A stretch of DNA of 64,000 nt from Micromonospora rubida (lineage in GTDB: Bacteria; Actinomycetota; Actinomycetes; Mycobacteriales; Micromonosporaceae), in assembly GCF_009908295.1 (NCBI RefSeq), contig NZ_JAAALO010000006.1, positions 1-64,000 of the forward strand, given 5' to 3'. Under the pieces are notes generated by a model. It saw only the letters and a list, made by a program, of their open reading frames with translations. It did not search any database and was not told where the DNA came from. Made by a program: the position numbers and the translations under genes. Positions 28,419 through 38,530 of the stretch are shown here, one piece after another. Positions within the stretch are counted from its first letter, which is position 1. Each line of letters opens with the position of its first letter.

Positions 28419-30398
28419 TCAGTTGGCGGCGGCCGGGGGCATCGCCTCGTCGGCGACGTAGTTGGCCATCGGCACGGTGATCACCGTCTCCCGCCCGGTC
28501 GCGTCCACGTACGGCGCGGGCGACTCGGCCAACGCGAACTGGGTGCGGTACAGCTCGGCGTAGAGCCCGCCGACGGCGACCAGCTCCTCGTGCCGGCCCC
28601 GCTCGACGATCCGCCCCTCGTCGAGGACCAGGATCTGGTCGGCGTCCCGGACGGTGGAGAACCGGTGCGCGATCACCAGCGCGGTACGCCCGGCCAGCGC
28701 CACCGACAGGGCCCGCTGCACCGCCGCCTCGCTCTCCGAGTCCAGGTGCGCGGTCGCCTCGTCGAGGATCACGATCGACGGGGCCTTGAGCAGCAGCCGG
28801 GCGATGGCGATGCGCTGCTTCTCGCCACCGGAGAAGCGGTACCCCCGCTCGCCGACGGTGGTCTCCAGCCCGTCGGGCAGCGACCGGACCAGATCGGCGA
28901 CCTGCGCCCCCGCGAGGGCCGCCCAGATCTCGTCATCGGTGGCGCCCGGCCTGGCGTAGCGCAGGTTCTCGGCGATCGTCTCGTGGAACAGGTGGGAGTC
29001 CTGGGTGACCACGCCGATCTCGTCGCGCAGCGAGGCGAGCGTGGCGTCCCGGACGTCGACCCCGCCGACCAGCACCTGGCCGTCGCTGACGTCGTAGATC
29101 CGGGAGATCAGCATGGACAGGGTGGACTTGCCGGCGCCGGACGGGCCGACCAGGGCCACCATCTGGCCCGGCTCGACGGCGAACGAGACGCCCTTGAGCA
29201 CCGGCTCGTTGACGGTGCGGTCCAGCGTGGTGACTTCCTCCAGGGAGGCCAGCGACACCTCGGCGGCGCTCGGGTAACGGAACCGGACGTCGTGGAACTC
29301 GACCCGGCCGTTGCCGCGCGGCACGGCGACGGCGTTCGGCTTCTCCTCGATCCCAGGGCGCAGGTCGAGCACCTCGAAGACCCGGTCGAAGGAGACCAGC
29401 GCGCTCATCACGTCCACCCGGACGTTGGACAGCGCGGTCAGCGGGCCGTAGAGGCGGGTGAGCAGCAGTGCCAGTGTCACCACCGTGCCGGCGCTGACGC
29501 TGCCGGCGACCGCGAGCCAGCCGCCGAGACCGTAGGTGAGCGCCTGGGCCAGCGAGGCGACCAGCAGCATCGCCACGAAGAACGTCCGCGAGTACATGGC
29601 GGACTGGATGCCGATGTCGCGGACCCGCTCGGCCCGGCCGGCGAACCGGCGCGCCTCCACGTCGGGCGAGCCGAACAGCTTGACCAGCAGCGCCCCGGCC
29701 ACCCCGAACCGCTCGGTCATCGTGGCGCTCATCTTGGCGTTGAGGTCGTACGACTCGCGGGTGATGTCGGCCAGCCGCCGACCGACCCGGCGGGCCGGGA
29801 TGATGAAGATCGGCAGCAGGATCAGCGACAGCACGGTGATCTGCCAGGAGAGGGTCAGCATCACCGCGGCGGTGAGCACCAGCTGGATGACGTTGCTGAC
29901 CACCCCGGAGAGGGTGGAGGTGAACGCCCGCTGGGCCCCCATCACGTCGTTGTTGAGCCGGCTGACCAACGCGCCGGTCTGGGTGCGGGTGAAGAACTGC
30001 AGCGGCATCCGCTGGACGTGGTCGTAGACCCGGGTCCGCAGGTCGAGGATGATCCCCTCGCCGATCCGGGCCGAGTACCACCGCTGGGCCAGCGAGAAGA
30101 GCGCGTCGGCGACCGCCAGGACGGCGATGACCAGGGCCAGCCGGACCACGGTCGACCCGGCGTCCGGGCCACTGCGGCTGATCGCGTTGATCACGTCACC
30201 GGCGAGCACCGGGGTGGCGACGCCGATCACCGCGGCGATCACCACGGTGACCAGGAAGACGACCATGTCCCGCCGGTAGGGCCGGGCGAACTCGATGATC
30301 CGCCGGGCGGTGCCGCGCTTGAGCCGGTGGGCGGAGATCTCGTCCCGGTTGCGCATCGACCGGATCATGTGCCAACCGCCCATGCCGCCATCAGACAT
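28419..30398 (-). CDS. ABC exporter, fused permease and ATPase
   Basis: 659 residues. Transmembrane domain with about six spans (residues 45-350; VVFLVTVVIAAVIGVATPVLA is the first), then the nucleotide-binding domain: Walker A GPSGAGKSTLSML, Q-loop VVTQDSHLF, signature FSGGEKQR, Walker B IVILDEAT, H-loop IAHRFSTV. A half-transporter that should homodimerise; the MdlB/MsbA-like type exports lipids, peptides or drugs. No partner half is adjacent. Its stop lies directly beside the 18-bp repeat array. ATG 30398 is chosen; a Met at residue 6 or 11 is possible. Confidence 0.92.
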   Translation of the reverse strand: MSDGGMGGWHMIRSMRNRDEISAHRLKRGTARRIIEFARPYRRDMVVFLVTVVIAAVIGVATPVLAGDVINAISRSGPDAGSTVVRLALVIAVLAVADALFSLAQRWYSARIGEGIILDLRTRVYDHVQRMPLQFFTRTQTGALVSRLNNDVMGAQRAFTSTLSGVVSNVIQLVLTAAVMLTLSWQITVLSLILLPIFIIPARRVGRRLADITRESYDLNAKMSATMTERFGVAGALLVKLFGSPDVEARRFAGRAERVRDIGIQSAMYSRTFFVAMLLVASLAQALTYGLGGWLAVAGSVSAGTVVTLALLLTRLYGPLTALSNVRVDVMSALVSFDRVFEVLDLRPGIEEKPNAVAVPRGNGRVEFHDVRFRYPSAAEVSLASLEEVTTLDRTVNEPVLKGVSFAVEPGQMVALVGPSGAGKSTLSMLISRIYDVSDGQVLVGGVDVRDATLASLRDEIGVVTQDSHLFHETIAENLRYARPGATDDEIWAALAGAQVADLVRSLPDGLETTVGERGYRFSGGEKQRIAIARLLLKAPSIVILDEATAHLDSESEAAVQRALSVALAGRTALVIAHRFSTVRDADQILVLDEGRIVERGRHEELVAVGGLYAELYRTQFALAESPAPYVDATGRETVITVPMANYVADEAMPPAAAN

Positions 30399-30487
30399 CG
30401 CGCGTCACCTCCGGGTTGTGGGCGGACTCGTGCCGTCGGGTCGATTCTCCCGACGCCTACGACAACCTCGGCCGTAACCCGATTCTT

Positions 30488-30511
30488 CCCGGACAGTCCT
30501 TACTGTCCGGG
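30488..30511. terminator. perfect 10-bp stem with CCTT loop
   Basis: CCCGGACAGT (30488-30497) and ACTGTCCGGG (30502-30511). It lies between the enoyl-CoA hydratase stop (30573) and the ABC exporter start (30398), so it probably ends the former transcript. Direct repeats of CGCCCGACGAGACCG lie beside it at 30513-30570. Confidence 0.6.
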
Positions 30512-30572
30512 CCCGCCCGACGAGACCGTTCCGCCCCGCCCGACGAGACCGCTCCGGGCCCGCCCGACGAGG

Positions 30573-31340
30573 CTATTCGCCTCGGCCGGCGAGGTCGCGG
30601 AGGCGACGGGTCTGGGCCTCGCGTTCGGCCCGCTGCTGTTCGGCGTGGGACCGGCCCGCGGCACCGGCGAGCAGCGCCTTGATCTCCACCACGGCGTTCC
30701 GGTCGTTGGCGAGCAGACCGGCGGTGAGGTCGCGCACGGCGGCGTCCAGCTCGGCGTTCGGCACCACCAGGGTGGCCAGCCCGAGCCGGTCGGCCTCGGT
30801 GGCGTCCATCCGCCGGCCGGTGGCGCAGATCTCCAGGGCGCGGGCGTAGCCGACCAGCTCGACCAGCCGCTTGGTGCCGGCCAGGTCGGGGACGAGGCCC
30901 AGGGTCACCTCGGCCATGGAGAGTTTGGCGTCGGCGGCCAGCACCCGCAGGTCGCAGGCGAGCGCGAGCTGGAGGCCGGCACCGATGGCGTGCCCCTGCA
31001 CGGCCGCCACCGAGATCACGTCCGGCCGGTGCAGCCAGGTGAAGCCGCCTTGGAACTCCGCGATCCGGTCGGCGCATTCCTGCTCGGGCAGGGTGGCCAG
31101 CTCGGCGAAGGAGCCCGGGCCGGAGGCTCCGGCCACCGACAGGTCGAGGCCGGCGGAGAACGCCCGCCCCTCGCCGCGCACGACGACGACCCGCACGTTG
31201 CCGGGCAGGTCCCGGGAGAAGTCGCTCATCGCGCGCCACATCGCCGGGGTCTGGGCGTTGAGCACGTCGGGCCGGCACAACGTGACCGTCGCGACCGGCC
31301 CGTCGCAGTCGAGTCGTACCCCGACCGCGCCGGGGGTCAC
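30573..31340 (-). CDS. enoyl-CoA hydratase/isomerase family protein
   Basis: 255 residues, crotonase fold. The first oxyanion-hole segment is GRAFSAGLDLSV, the second AVQGHAIGAGLQLALACDLRV. In SMAEVTLGLVPDLAGTKRL the position of the classical catalytic Glu carries VTLGLVPD, so hydratase chemistry is not certain; isomerase or another crotonase reaction is possible. The C-terminal helix is charged (EQQRAEREAQTRRLRDLA). GTG 31340 is the start. No other fatty-acid genes are adjacent. Confidence 0.85.
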   Translation of the reverse strand: MTPGAVGVRLDCDGPVATVTLCRPDVLNAQTPAMWRAMSDFSRDLPGNVRVVVVRGEGRAFSAGLDLSVAGASGPGSFAELATLPEQECADRIAEFQGGFTWLHRPDVISVAAVQGHAIGAGLQLALACDLRVLAADAKLSMAEVTLGLVPDLAGTKRLVELVGYARALEICATGRRMDATEADRLGLATLVVPNAELDAAVRDLTAGLLANDRNAVVEIKALLAGAAGRSHAEQQRAEREAQTRRLRDLAGRGE

Positions 31341-31386
31341 CGGGCGGCCCGTGGGACGGCGCTGGTGGACGACGTCGGTGGGCGGG

Positions 31387-31614
31387 TCACGCCTTCTTGC
31401 GACGCCGGGCGCCGCCGCGCTGACGCAGCTGGACGCCGGACTCGGTGAGCACCCGGTGGATGAACCCGTAGGAACGCCCGGTGGAGGCTGCGAGCGCGCG
31501 GATGCTCTCGCCCGAGGTGTACCGCTTTACCAGGTCCTTGGCGAGCGTCTGACGCTCGGCTCCGACGATCCGGCGACCCTTCTCAGTGCTGGTGGCTGTG
31601 CCAGTGGCTGCCAT
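31387..31614 (-). CDS. small helix-turn-helix protein conserved in Actinobacteria
   Basis: 75 residues. RRIVGAERQTLAKDLVKRY, then the HTH TSGESIRALAASTGRSYGFIHRVLTESG and a basic tail (RQRGGARRRKKA). This resembles the very conserved small HTH (Hin/sigma-4-like) protein found in most actinomycetes, probably a nucleoid-associated or transcription factor. The strongly basic tail suits nonspecific DNA contact. The upstream region is AT-rich and holds a 9-bp inverted repeat. Confidence 0.8.
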   Translation of the reverse strand: MAATGTATSTEKGRRIVGAERQTLAKDLVKRYTSGESIRALAASTGRSYGFIHRVLTESGVQLRQRGGARRRKKA

Positions 31615-31708
31615 GCTGATTCCTCACGTCCCAGACTGTGCGGTTCGGATACGGTCCCACCTATTAGACCGCCTCGAACGATCATGCGCCAGATATCAAC
31701 TATTCGCC

Positions 31709-31734
31709 AACCGACACGCTATGCAGTGTCGGTT
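31709..31734. promoter_or_regulatory. perfect 9-bp inverted repeat in a divergent promoter region
   Basis: AACCGACAC (31709-31717) and GTGTCGGTT (31726-31734) with an 8-base spacer, followed by GGTTAACC (31731-31738). It lies in the AT-rich gap between the small HTH gene and cadD-like gene, so it may be an operator for either. Confidence 0.5.
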
Positions 31735-31825
31735 AACCGATAGAGTGACGATGTCCGCAGACTGAGGGTGCCCCCGCAACGGCGGGCGCGGCCGGGGCGG
31801 GCGCGGCGGCCGTACCCTGCCTGGC

Positions 31826-32419
31826 GTGACCGACCTGATCGCGACCGCGGCCAGCGCGGCGCTGGTGTTCGCCGCCACCAACATCGACGACGTCATCGTG
31901 CTGACCGTGCTCTTCGTGGCCGCCCGGAGCACCGGGAGGCCCCGGCCGTGGCACGTCGTCGGCGGCCAGTACCTGGGCATCGGCGCGCTGGTCGCCGCCG
32001 CCGTGGTGGTCGCCGCCGGGCTGCTCGTGGTGCCCGACCCGTGGACCGGGCTGCTCGGCCTGCTGCCGATCGCGCTCGGCGTGCGCGCCCTGCTGGCCCG
32101 GCGCGACGACGCCGAGCCGCCGGCCGTGGTCGGCGGGCTGCTGGGCGTGACCGGGGTGACGATCGCCAACGGCGCCGACAACATCGCCGTGTACGTGCCG
32201 GTGTTCCGCGCCCTCGACCCGCTCGACGGGCTGGTCTGGCTGCTGGTGTTCGTGGCGCTGGTCGGGCTGTGGTGCGGAGTCGCCGCCGGCCTCGGCAGCC
32301 ACCCGGCGGTGGTCCGGCTGGTCGGCCGGGCCGGCCACTGGCTGGTCCCGGCCGTCTTCGTCGCGATCGGCGTGGTGATCCTGGTCAGCTCCGGCGTACT
32401 TACCCGCCTGACCGCCTGA
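31826..32419 (+). CDS. CadD-like cadmium resistance/cation transporter
   Basis: 197 residues with about five spans. AATNIDDVIVLTVLF near the start and TIANGADNIAVYVPVF in the middle are the paired acidic motifs of the CadD family within the LysE superfamily. It probably exports a divalent metal or small cation. GTG 31826 has TACCCT (31813-31818) 7 bases upstream, so it is probably leaderless. Confidence 0.85.
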   Translation: MTDLIATAASAALVFAATNIDDVIVLTVLFVAARSTGRPRPWHVVGGQYLGIGALVAAAVVVAAGLLVVPDPWTGLLGLLPIALGVRALLARRDDAEPPAVVGGLLGVTGVTIANGADNIAVYVPVFRALDPLDGLVWLLVFVALVGLWCGVAAGLGSHPAVVRLVGRAGHWLVPAVFVAIGVVILVSSGVLTRLTA

Positions 32420-32446
32420 CCCCCGACCCGCCCCGACCCGCCGGGA

Positions 32447-32514
32447 GATCATGGAGTGCGGCGCTTCGCGAAAGGTGCATGAAGTCGCTTTCCGCCCGCC
32501 ACAGCTCCATGATC
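32447..32514. repeat. 68-base imperfect hairpin between convergent genes
   Basis: GATCATGGAG (32447-32456) pairs with CTCCATGATC (32505-32514). Inside, GAAAG (32470-32474) pairs with CTTTC. It sits between cadD-like and ABC-F stops and probably serves as a two-way terminator. Its size and structure suggest a dispersed intergenic element; a genome search would tell. Confidence 0.65.
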
Positions 32515-32530
32515 GAGGCGGTGGGCGGAC

Positions 32531-34135
<1,605 letters not shown>

Positions 34136-34261
34136 GTGAGGGGCTCGCTCTCGAAATCTGGAAGGGCTGACTCATGGGCACGCGAAAGCGCCGGCGGGTC
34201 GATGGTTCCCGTCGGCGCGGGGCGGTTCAGCCTTCGCAGAGCAGCACGCCGCAATTGTACC

Positions 34262-34281
34262 GGGCGTCCCCGGGGACGCCC
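34262..34281. repeat. perfect 20-bp palindrome
   Basis: GGGCGTCCCCGGGGACGCCC has no spacer, so it fits a dimeric protein-binding site or cruciform better than a terminator. It lies between divergent ABC-F (34135) and metallopeptidase (34380) starts. Confidence 0.55.
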
Positions 34282-34379
34282 ACGGTTACCGATCAAGATC
34301 ATCGGGTACCGAGAATCCCGTCCGGACCCGGTCCGGTACCGCAACCGCCAAACGTGACGAATCGGTGATCGGGGTCAAC

Positions 34380-35294
34380 ATGGAGCTGAACGAGAACGCG
34401 CAGGTCGACACCAGCCAGGTGGACGATCGGCGGGGATCAGGGGGAGGCGGCGGCCTGGGCGGCATCCCGATCGGCGGTGGGCGCGGTGGCATCGTCGGCA
34501 TCATCGTCGCCGTACTGGTCGCCCTGGTCGGCGGCGGCTTCGGCCTGAACGCCATGACCGGCGGAGGCGACGGCACCGAGCAGGGCGACAACACCTCGCT
34601 CACGCAGAAGTGCTCGGCCGAGGACGCCCTGAAGCAGCTCGACTGCCGCAACACCCTCTACGTCAACTCGATCCAGGCGTACTGGCGCACCGCCCTGCCG
34701 GAGGTCTTCGGCGAGCAGTACAAGGCGTCCAAGACGGTGTTCTTCAGCCAGGGCGTCAACACCGGCTGCGGCCAAGCCGACTCCGGCGTCGGGCCGTTCT
34801 ACTGCCCCGCCGACGACCTGGTCTACATCGACCTGACCTTCTACCAGCAGCTCGCCGACCAGCTCGGCGCCAAGGGCGAGTTCGCCCAGCCGTACGTGCT
34901 GGCCCACGAGTACGGCCACCACGTGCAGGACCTGCTCGGCACCGAGGCGCAGATGCGCCGCCAGCAGCAGCGCGACCCGGACAGCGCCAACGCCCTGTCG
35001 GTGAAGCTGGAGCTCCAGGCCGACTGCTACGCGGGTGCGTGGGCGCGCAACGCCACCGGCACCGCGGACGAGAAGGGCCAGAAGATCTTCACCAGCATCA
35101 CCGAGCGGGACATCTCCGAGGCCATCGACGCCGCCGAGAAGATCGGCGACGACGCCATCCAGCAGCGCTCGGGCCGCCCGGTCAACCCCGACGAGTTCAC
35201 CCACGGCACGTCGGCGCAGCGCAAGCAGTGGTTCACCAAGGGGTACGACACCGGCGACCCGAAGCAGTGCGACACCTTCAGCGGGGCGCTGTGA
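34380..35294 (+). CDS. YpfJ-type neutral zinc metallopeptidase
   Basis: 304 residues. Cytoplasmic Gly-rich lead, one TM segment (about 38-60, GIVGIIVAVLVALVGGGFGL), then an extracytoplasmic zincin domain with HEYGHH (176-181) and a downstream LELQADCYAG supplying the third ligand (Glu or Asp). Cys pairs at 78/89 and 130/142 could form disulfides. Family function is unknown. ATG 34380 is chosen over the GTG at 34365 because family members start MELN. The last 33 coding bases before the final codons (35247-35279) recur at 39461, marking the left edge of a probable island. Confidence 0.88.
   Translation: MELNENAQVDTSQVDDRRGSGGGGGLGGIPIGGGRGGIVGIIVAVLVALVGGGFGLNAMTGGGDGTEQGDNTSLTQKCSAEDALKQLDCRNTLYVNSIQAYWRTALPEVFGEQYKASKTVFFSQGVNTGCGQADSGVGPFYCPADDLVYIDLTFYQQLADQLGAKGEFAQPYVLAHEYGHHVQDLLGTEAQMRRQQQRDPDSANALSVKLELQADCYAGAWARNATGTADEKGQKIFTSITERDISEAIDAAEKIGDDAIQQRSGRPVNPDEFTHGTSAQRKQWFTKGYDTGDPKQCDTFSGAL
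35247..35279 (+). repeat. left copy of a 33-bp direct repeat (island boundary)
   Basis: It encodes DTGDPKQCDTF in the metallopeptidase C-terminus. The identical 33 bases recur at 39461-39493, 4.2 kb away in the same orientation. Confidence 0.85.
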
Positions 35295-35342
35295 CGGCGG
35301 TGCGCGGGGCGCGCTGAACGCCTCCGCGCACAGGGGAACGGC

Positions 35343-35374
35343 ACGGGTCCGGTCGTTGCGGCGACCGGACCCGT
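35343..35374 (+). terminator. perfect 13-bp terminator stem after the metallopeptidase gene
   Basis: ACGGGTCCGGTCG (35343-35355) and its complement (35362-35374), loop TTGCGG. Confidence 0.8.
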
Positions 35375-35437
35375 ACGCGTCGAACCGGACTGCTCCGTGG
35401 ATGCCGGCGACGGCGCGGGTCCGGCATAATCGTTCGA

Positions 35438-36733
35438 ATGCGGGGCAATGCAACGACGTCGGACGGTGGCCCCGGCGGGCCGGCCGGGCGATGGTCGGCG
35501 CTGCGTGGCTCACTCGTCCTCACCGCCCAGCTGGTCACCGTGATGTTGATGACGGTCGTCACCGTCATCGCCTCCTGGCTCATCCCCCTGGGCGTCGGTG
35601 TGCTGATCTTTCCCGGCTGCGTACGCGTGCTGCACCGCCAGGCCGAGCGGCTGAGCCGGGCGGATCGGCGCTTCGCCGGCACCGGTTTCGCGGTGCCGAG
35701 CCTGCCGGACCCCGCCGGGTCCGGATTCGCCGCCGGGGCACGTCAGTGCTGGCGACTCCTCACCGACCGCGCCTTCTGGCAGCTGATGCGGTGGGCAGTC
35801 CTCGACCCGTACACCGGCGTCCTGCTCGCGATCACACCATTCGGGTACGTCGCCTGGGGCCTGTACGGCTGCGCGGCCATCCCGGTCCTCCACCTCGGCC
35901 TCGGCCTACGACCGACGGAGTGGTACGCGTTCGTTCCCGTCACGTCGACCAGCGCGGTGCCGTACGCCGTCGTCCTCGGCTGCGGCCTCGTCGTCTTCGG
36001 CGCCCTCAGCGGACCCTGGTGGTTGCGGACGCAGGCCCGCTGGTCGTCCGTACTGATCGGCAGCCACCTGGTCGATCTACAGGCGCGGGTCTCCGCCCTC
36101 TCGGCCACCCGCGAAGAGGTCCGCGACGACGCGGCCGCGCGGCTGCGCCGCATCGAACGGGATGTGCACGACGGCGCCCAGGCCCAGCTCGTGGCGATCA
36201 CCATGAAGCTGGGAGTCGCCGAGACCCTCGTGCCCAGCGACCCGAACGCGGCGCTCGCCCTCATCGGGCAGGCGCGTGCCGACTCCCTGAACGCCCTCGG
36301 CGAACTGCGCGATCTCATGCGCGGGATCCACCCCCCGGTCCTCGCCGATCGGGGGCTCGGCGCGGCCATTGAGGCCATGGCCATCGAGGCGGCGCTGCCG
36401 ACGACCACGCGGGTGCGGCTACCCGCACGGCTGGACTCCTCGCTCGAGAGCGCGGCGTACTTCGCCACCCGCGAAGTGCTCACCAACGCCGCGAAGCACT
36501 CCGGCGCGGCCCACCTCGCCGTGACGGCGGACATCGTGGACGGCCGCCTGCGCATCGGGGTGCGCGACGACGGCAAGGGGGGCGCGGTCATCGTGCCCGG
36601 CGGCGGGCTCGACGGTATCCGCCGGCGGTTGGCCGCCTTCGACGGCGCCCTCACCGTCAGCAGCCCGGCGGACGGCCCGACGGAAATCGTGCTGGAGGTG
36701 CCGTGCGCGTCGTCGTCGCAGAGGACCAGATAA
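35438..36733 (+). CDS. sensor histidine kinase, HisKA_3 (NarX/DesK) type
   Basis: 431 residues. Several N-terminal membrane spans in a DUF-type sensor domain (VTVMLMTVVTVIASWLIPLGVGV, GVLLAITPFGYVAWGLY), then RIERDVHDGAQAQLVAI (phospho-acceptor His about 244), LRDLMRGIHPPVLADRGL and a HATPase domain with REVLTNAAKHS (N box) and RDDGKGGA. CATAAT (35425-35430) lies 7 bases before ATG with no SD, so it is leaderless. The next gene, its response regulator, overlaps its 3' end by 31 bases. It is the first gene of the inserted island. Confidence 0.92.
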   Translation: MRGNATTSDGGPGGPAGRWSALRGSLVLTAQLVTVMLMTVVTVIASWLIPLGVGVLIFPGCVRVLHRQAERLSRADRRFAGTGFAVPSLPDPAGSGFAAGARQCWRLLTDRAFWQLMRWAVLDPYTGVLLAITPFGYVAWGLYGCAAIPVLHLGLGLRPTEWYAFVPVTSTSAVPYAVVLGCGLVVFGALSGPWWLRTQARWSSVLIGSHLVDLQARVSALSATREEVRDDAAARLRRIERDVHDGAQAQLVAITMKLGVAETLVPSDPNAALALIGQARADSLNALGELRDLMRGIHPPVLADRGLGAAIEAMAIEAALPTTTRVRLPARLDSSLESAAYFATREVLTNAAKHSGAAHLAVTADIVDGRLRIGVRDDGKGGAVIVPGGGLDGIRRRLAAFDGALTVSSPADGPTEIVLEVPCASSSQRTR

Positions 36734-37350
36734 TGCTACGCGCCGGCCTGGTCAGCCTGCTCGAGGCCGTCGGTCATCAGGTCGTCGAGCAGGTGGGTAC
36801 GGGACCCGAGCTGTGCCGGGTTCTCGGCGACTGGCGGGCCGACGTCGCGATCGTCGACATCCGCCTCCCCCCGACGCACACCGACGAGGGGCTGCAGGCC
36901 GTGCTCGCGGCACGACGGGTCCGTCCCGCCCTCCCGGTCCTGCTGTTCTCGCAGTACGTCGAGCAGCTGTACGTGCGCGAACTCCTCGCCGACCAGGTCG
37001 GTGGGGTCGGCTACCTGTTGAAGGACCGGGTGTCCCACCCCCGTCAGTTCATGGACGCCCTCACCCAGGTCGCCGGTGGCGGCACCGTGCTCGACCCGAC
37101 GGTCATCAGCGCGCTCATCACCCGCGTCGAACGGCGCGGGCCCGTCGGCACCCTCACGGAACGCGAGCGGCAGGTGCTCGACCTGATGGCACAGGGACGC
37201 TCCAACGCGGCGATCGGCGACGAGCTGCACATCAGCGAGAGCGCGACGACCAAGCACATCTCGAACGTGTTCGCGAAGCTCGGTCTGCACGCGAGCCTCG
37301 ACGACAACCGACGGGTCCTGGCGGTGCTGGCGTACCTCAACGAACGCTGA
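36703..37350 (+). CDS. NarL/LuxR-family response regulator
   Basis: 215 residues. Receiver domain: AEDQIMLRAG, phospho-acceptor Asp in AIVDIRLPP (about 52), conserved Lys in YLLKDRV. Output domain: TLTERERQVLDLMAQGRSNAAIGDELHISESATTKH in the LuxR HTH, followed by NVFAKLGL. Partner of the overlapping kinase. The probable target is the CPBP gene downstream (80-base gap), but this is inferred from position. Confidence 0.93.
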   Translation: MRVVVAEDQIMLRAGLVSLLEAVGHQVVEQVGTGPELCRVLGDWRADVAIVDIRLPPTHTDEGLQAVLAARRVRPALPVLLFSQYVEQLYVRELLADQVGGVGYLLKDRVSHPRQFMDALTQVAGGGTVLDPTVISALITRVERRGPVGTLTERERQVLDLMAQGRSNAAIGDELHISESATTKHISNVFAKLGLHASLDDNRRVLAVLAYLNER

Positions 37351-37430
37351 GCCCGCCGGTAGGGAAAACTGCACCCGGCCCGACGCCCAGCTCCAGTGTC
37401 CCGAGCCGTCGCCCGGTCGAGACTGGACGC

Positions 37431-38252
37431 ATGGCGACAACGAACACCTTCCCTCCGGCCGCAGCGGCCAGGTCGCGCGTGACGACGATCATCGTCGCGT
37501 TCCTCGTGGCGTCGACCGCCGCCTCGCCGTTGTTCACGCTGGCCCAGGGGCTGACCGGGCTCCACCCGACCGTCCTGGTACTCACCCAGTTCTCCACCGC
37601 CGTCGGCGCCCTCGCCGTGTACGCGATCTGGCGAGGCCGCCTGCCCTACCCGCGTACGACCAAACGCGGTCTCCTCGCCCCCGCCTGCGCCGCCGTCGGG
37701 CTGGCGCTGGCGGTCATCCTCGTCCTCTGGCTGCTGGCGGTCGTCGAGCCGCACCGCTGGGAGCCACTCGACACCGCGACGCTTCCCGCACCGCTGGCCC
37801 TGATCCTGCTGGCGCAGTTCCTCGGCGCGGCCGGCGAGGAGGTCGGCTGGCGGGGGCTCGTACAACCCCTGCTCGAAACCCGCATGCCGGCGCTATTGGC
37901 CGCCGCCGTCACCGGCGTCTTCTTCGGGCTCGGCCACTTCTACGTGGCGGAGGCCGGAGTCGCGGTCTACGCCGTCTTCGTCGTCTCGACCATCGGACTC
38001 TCCGTCGCCGCGGCGGCCGTCACGGCCGGGCGCGCCTGGTGGATCCGCGTCCTCGTGGCCACCGTCCTGCACTGGGGCGTCAACATCGGCACACTTGTCG
38101 GCTTTCCGCACGCCGACGACTCCATGGCCTGGATGACCGACACCGCGATCGCCATGGGTCTCGTCGGCGTGGCCTGCGTCCCGTTCCTCATCCGGTCGAC
38201 GCGCCGGGCATCGACCGCCTCACCAGCACCGCTAACGGCCGTCGGCGCCTGA
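37431..38252 (+). CDS. CPBP family intramembrane glutamic endopeptidase
   Basis: 273 residues with about seven spans. Motif 1 EEVGWR (136-141, EExxxR), motif 2 FFGLGHF, motif 3 LHWGVN are the family's active-site elements. Such proteases (Rce1-like) process or protect against peptides and are often linked with bacteriocins or abortive defence. Placement after a two-component system suggests signal-controlled production. It converges on the intron/PglW remnant. Confidence 0.88.
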   Translation: MATTNTFPPAAAARSRVTTIIVAFLVASTAASPLFTLAQGLTGLHPTVLVLTQFSTAVGALAVYAIWRGRLPYPRTTKRGLLAPACAAVGLALAVILVLWLLAVVEPHRWEPLDTATLPAPLALILLAQFLGAAGEEVGWRGLVQPLLETRMPALLAAAVTGVFFGLGHFYVAEAGVAVYAVFVVSTIGLSVAAAAVTAGRAWWIRVLVATVLHWGVNIGTLVGFPHADDSMAWMTDTAIAMGLVGVACVPFLIRSTRRASTASPAPLTAVGA

Positions 38253-38287
38253 CAGATCTCACGCCAAGTTGCCGAGCAGCCAGGGTG

Positions 38288-38530
38288 GTCGGATGGCCCG
38301 GGGGAATCTCACCCCCGGGCTCCCACGGAACGGAGCGTGACAGTCTCCCGTCACTCCGCTCTTGCCATCTTGATCATCAGGGGTGTGTTGACCCAGGCCC
38401 AGTGGGCGAAGTACCTGGGGAACTGATTCACGATCCGTTCCCAGGCCGCCCGGACCTTCTTGCGGGGTCGTAGCCGTTTGTACTTCTTGCGGGTCCAGCG
38501 CACCAGGTAGGTGTTGATGCGCGCCAGGAG
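38288..38530 (-). mobile_element. 3' fragment of a group II intron
   Basis: The minus strand carries the C-terminus of an intron-encoded reverse transcriptase/maturase (INTYLVRWTRKKYKRLR, then ERIVNQFPRYFAHWAWV), closing at TGA 38353-38351. Directly after comes a 34-base domain V and a domain VI hairpin (38296-38320). The 5' part (domains I-III, reverse transcriptase core) is missing: homology to the PglW-like frame stops and intron sequence begins near 38530. The 3' boundary near 38288 is estimated. The element cannot move by itself. Confidence 0.82.
38328..38361 (-). ncRNA. group II intron domain V
   Basis: A 34-base hairpin reading GAGCGGAGTGAC (5') and GTCACGCTCCGTTC (3') with a GGGAGACT-type internal loop. 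Length, AGC triad position and terminal TTC fit catalytic domain V. Confidence 0.82.

Noticed and set aside
27999..31448. 1149-codon open frame spanning the tandem array and opposite the ABC exporter
   Set aside because: The 18-bp period has no stops in this frame, and the rest is antisense to real genes.
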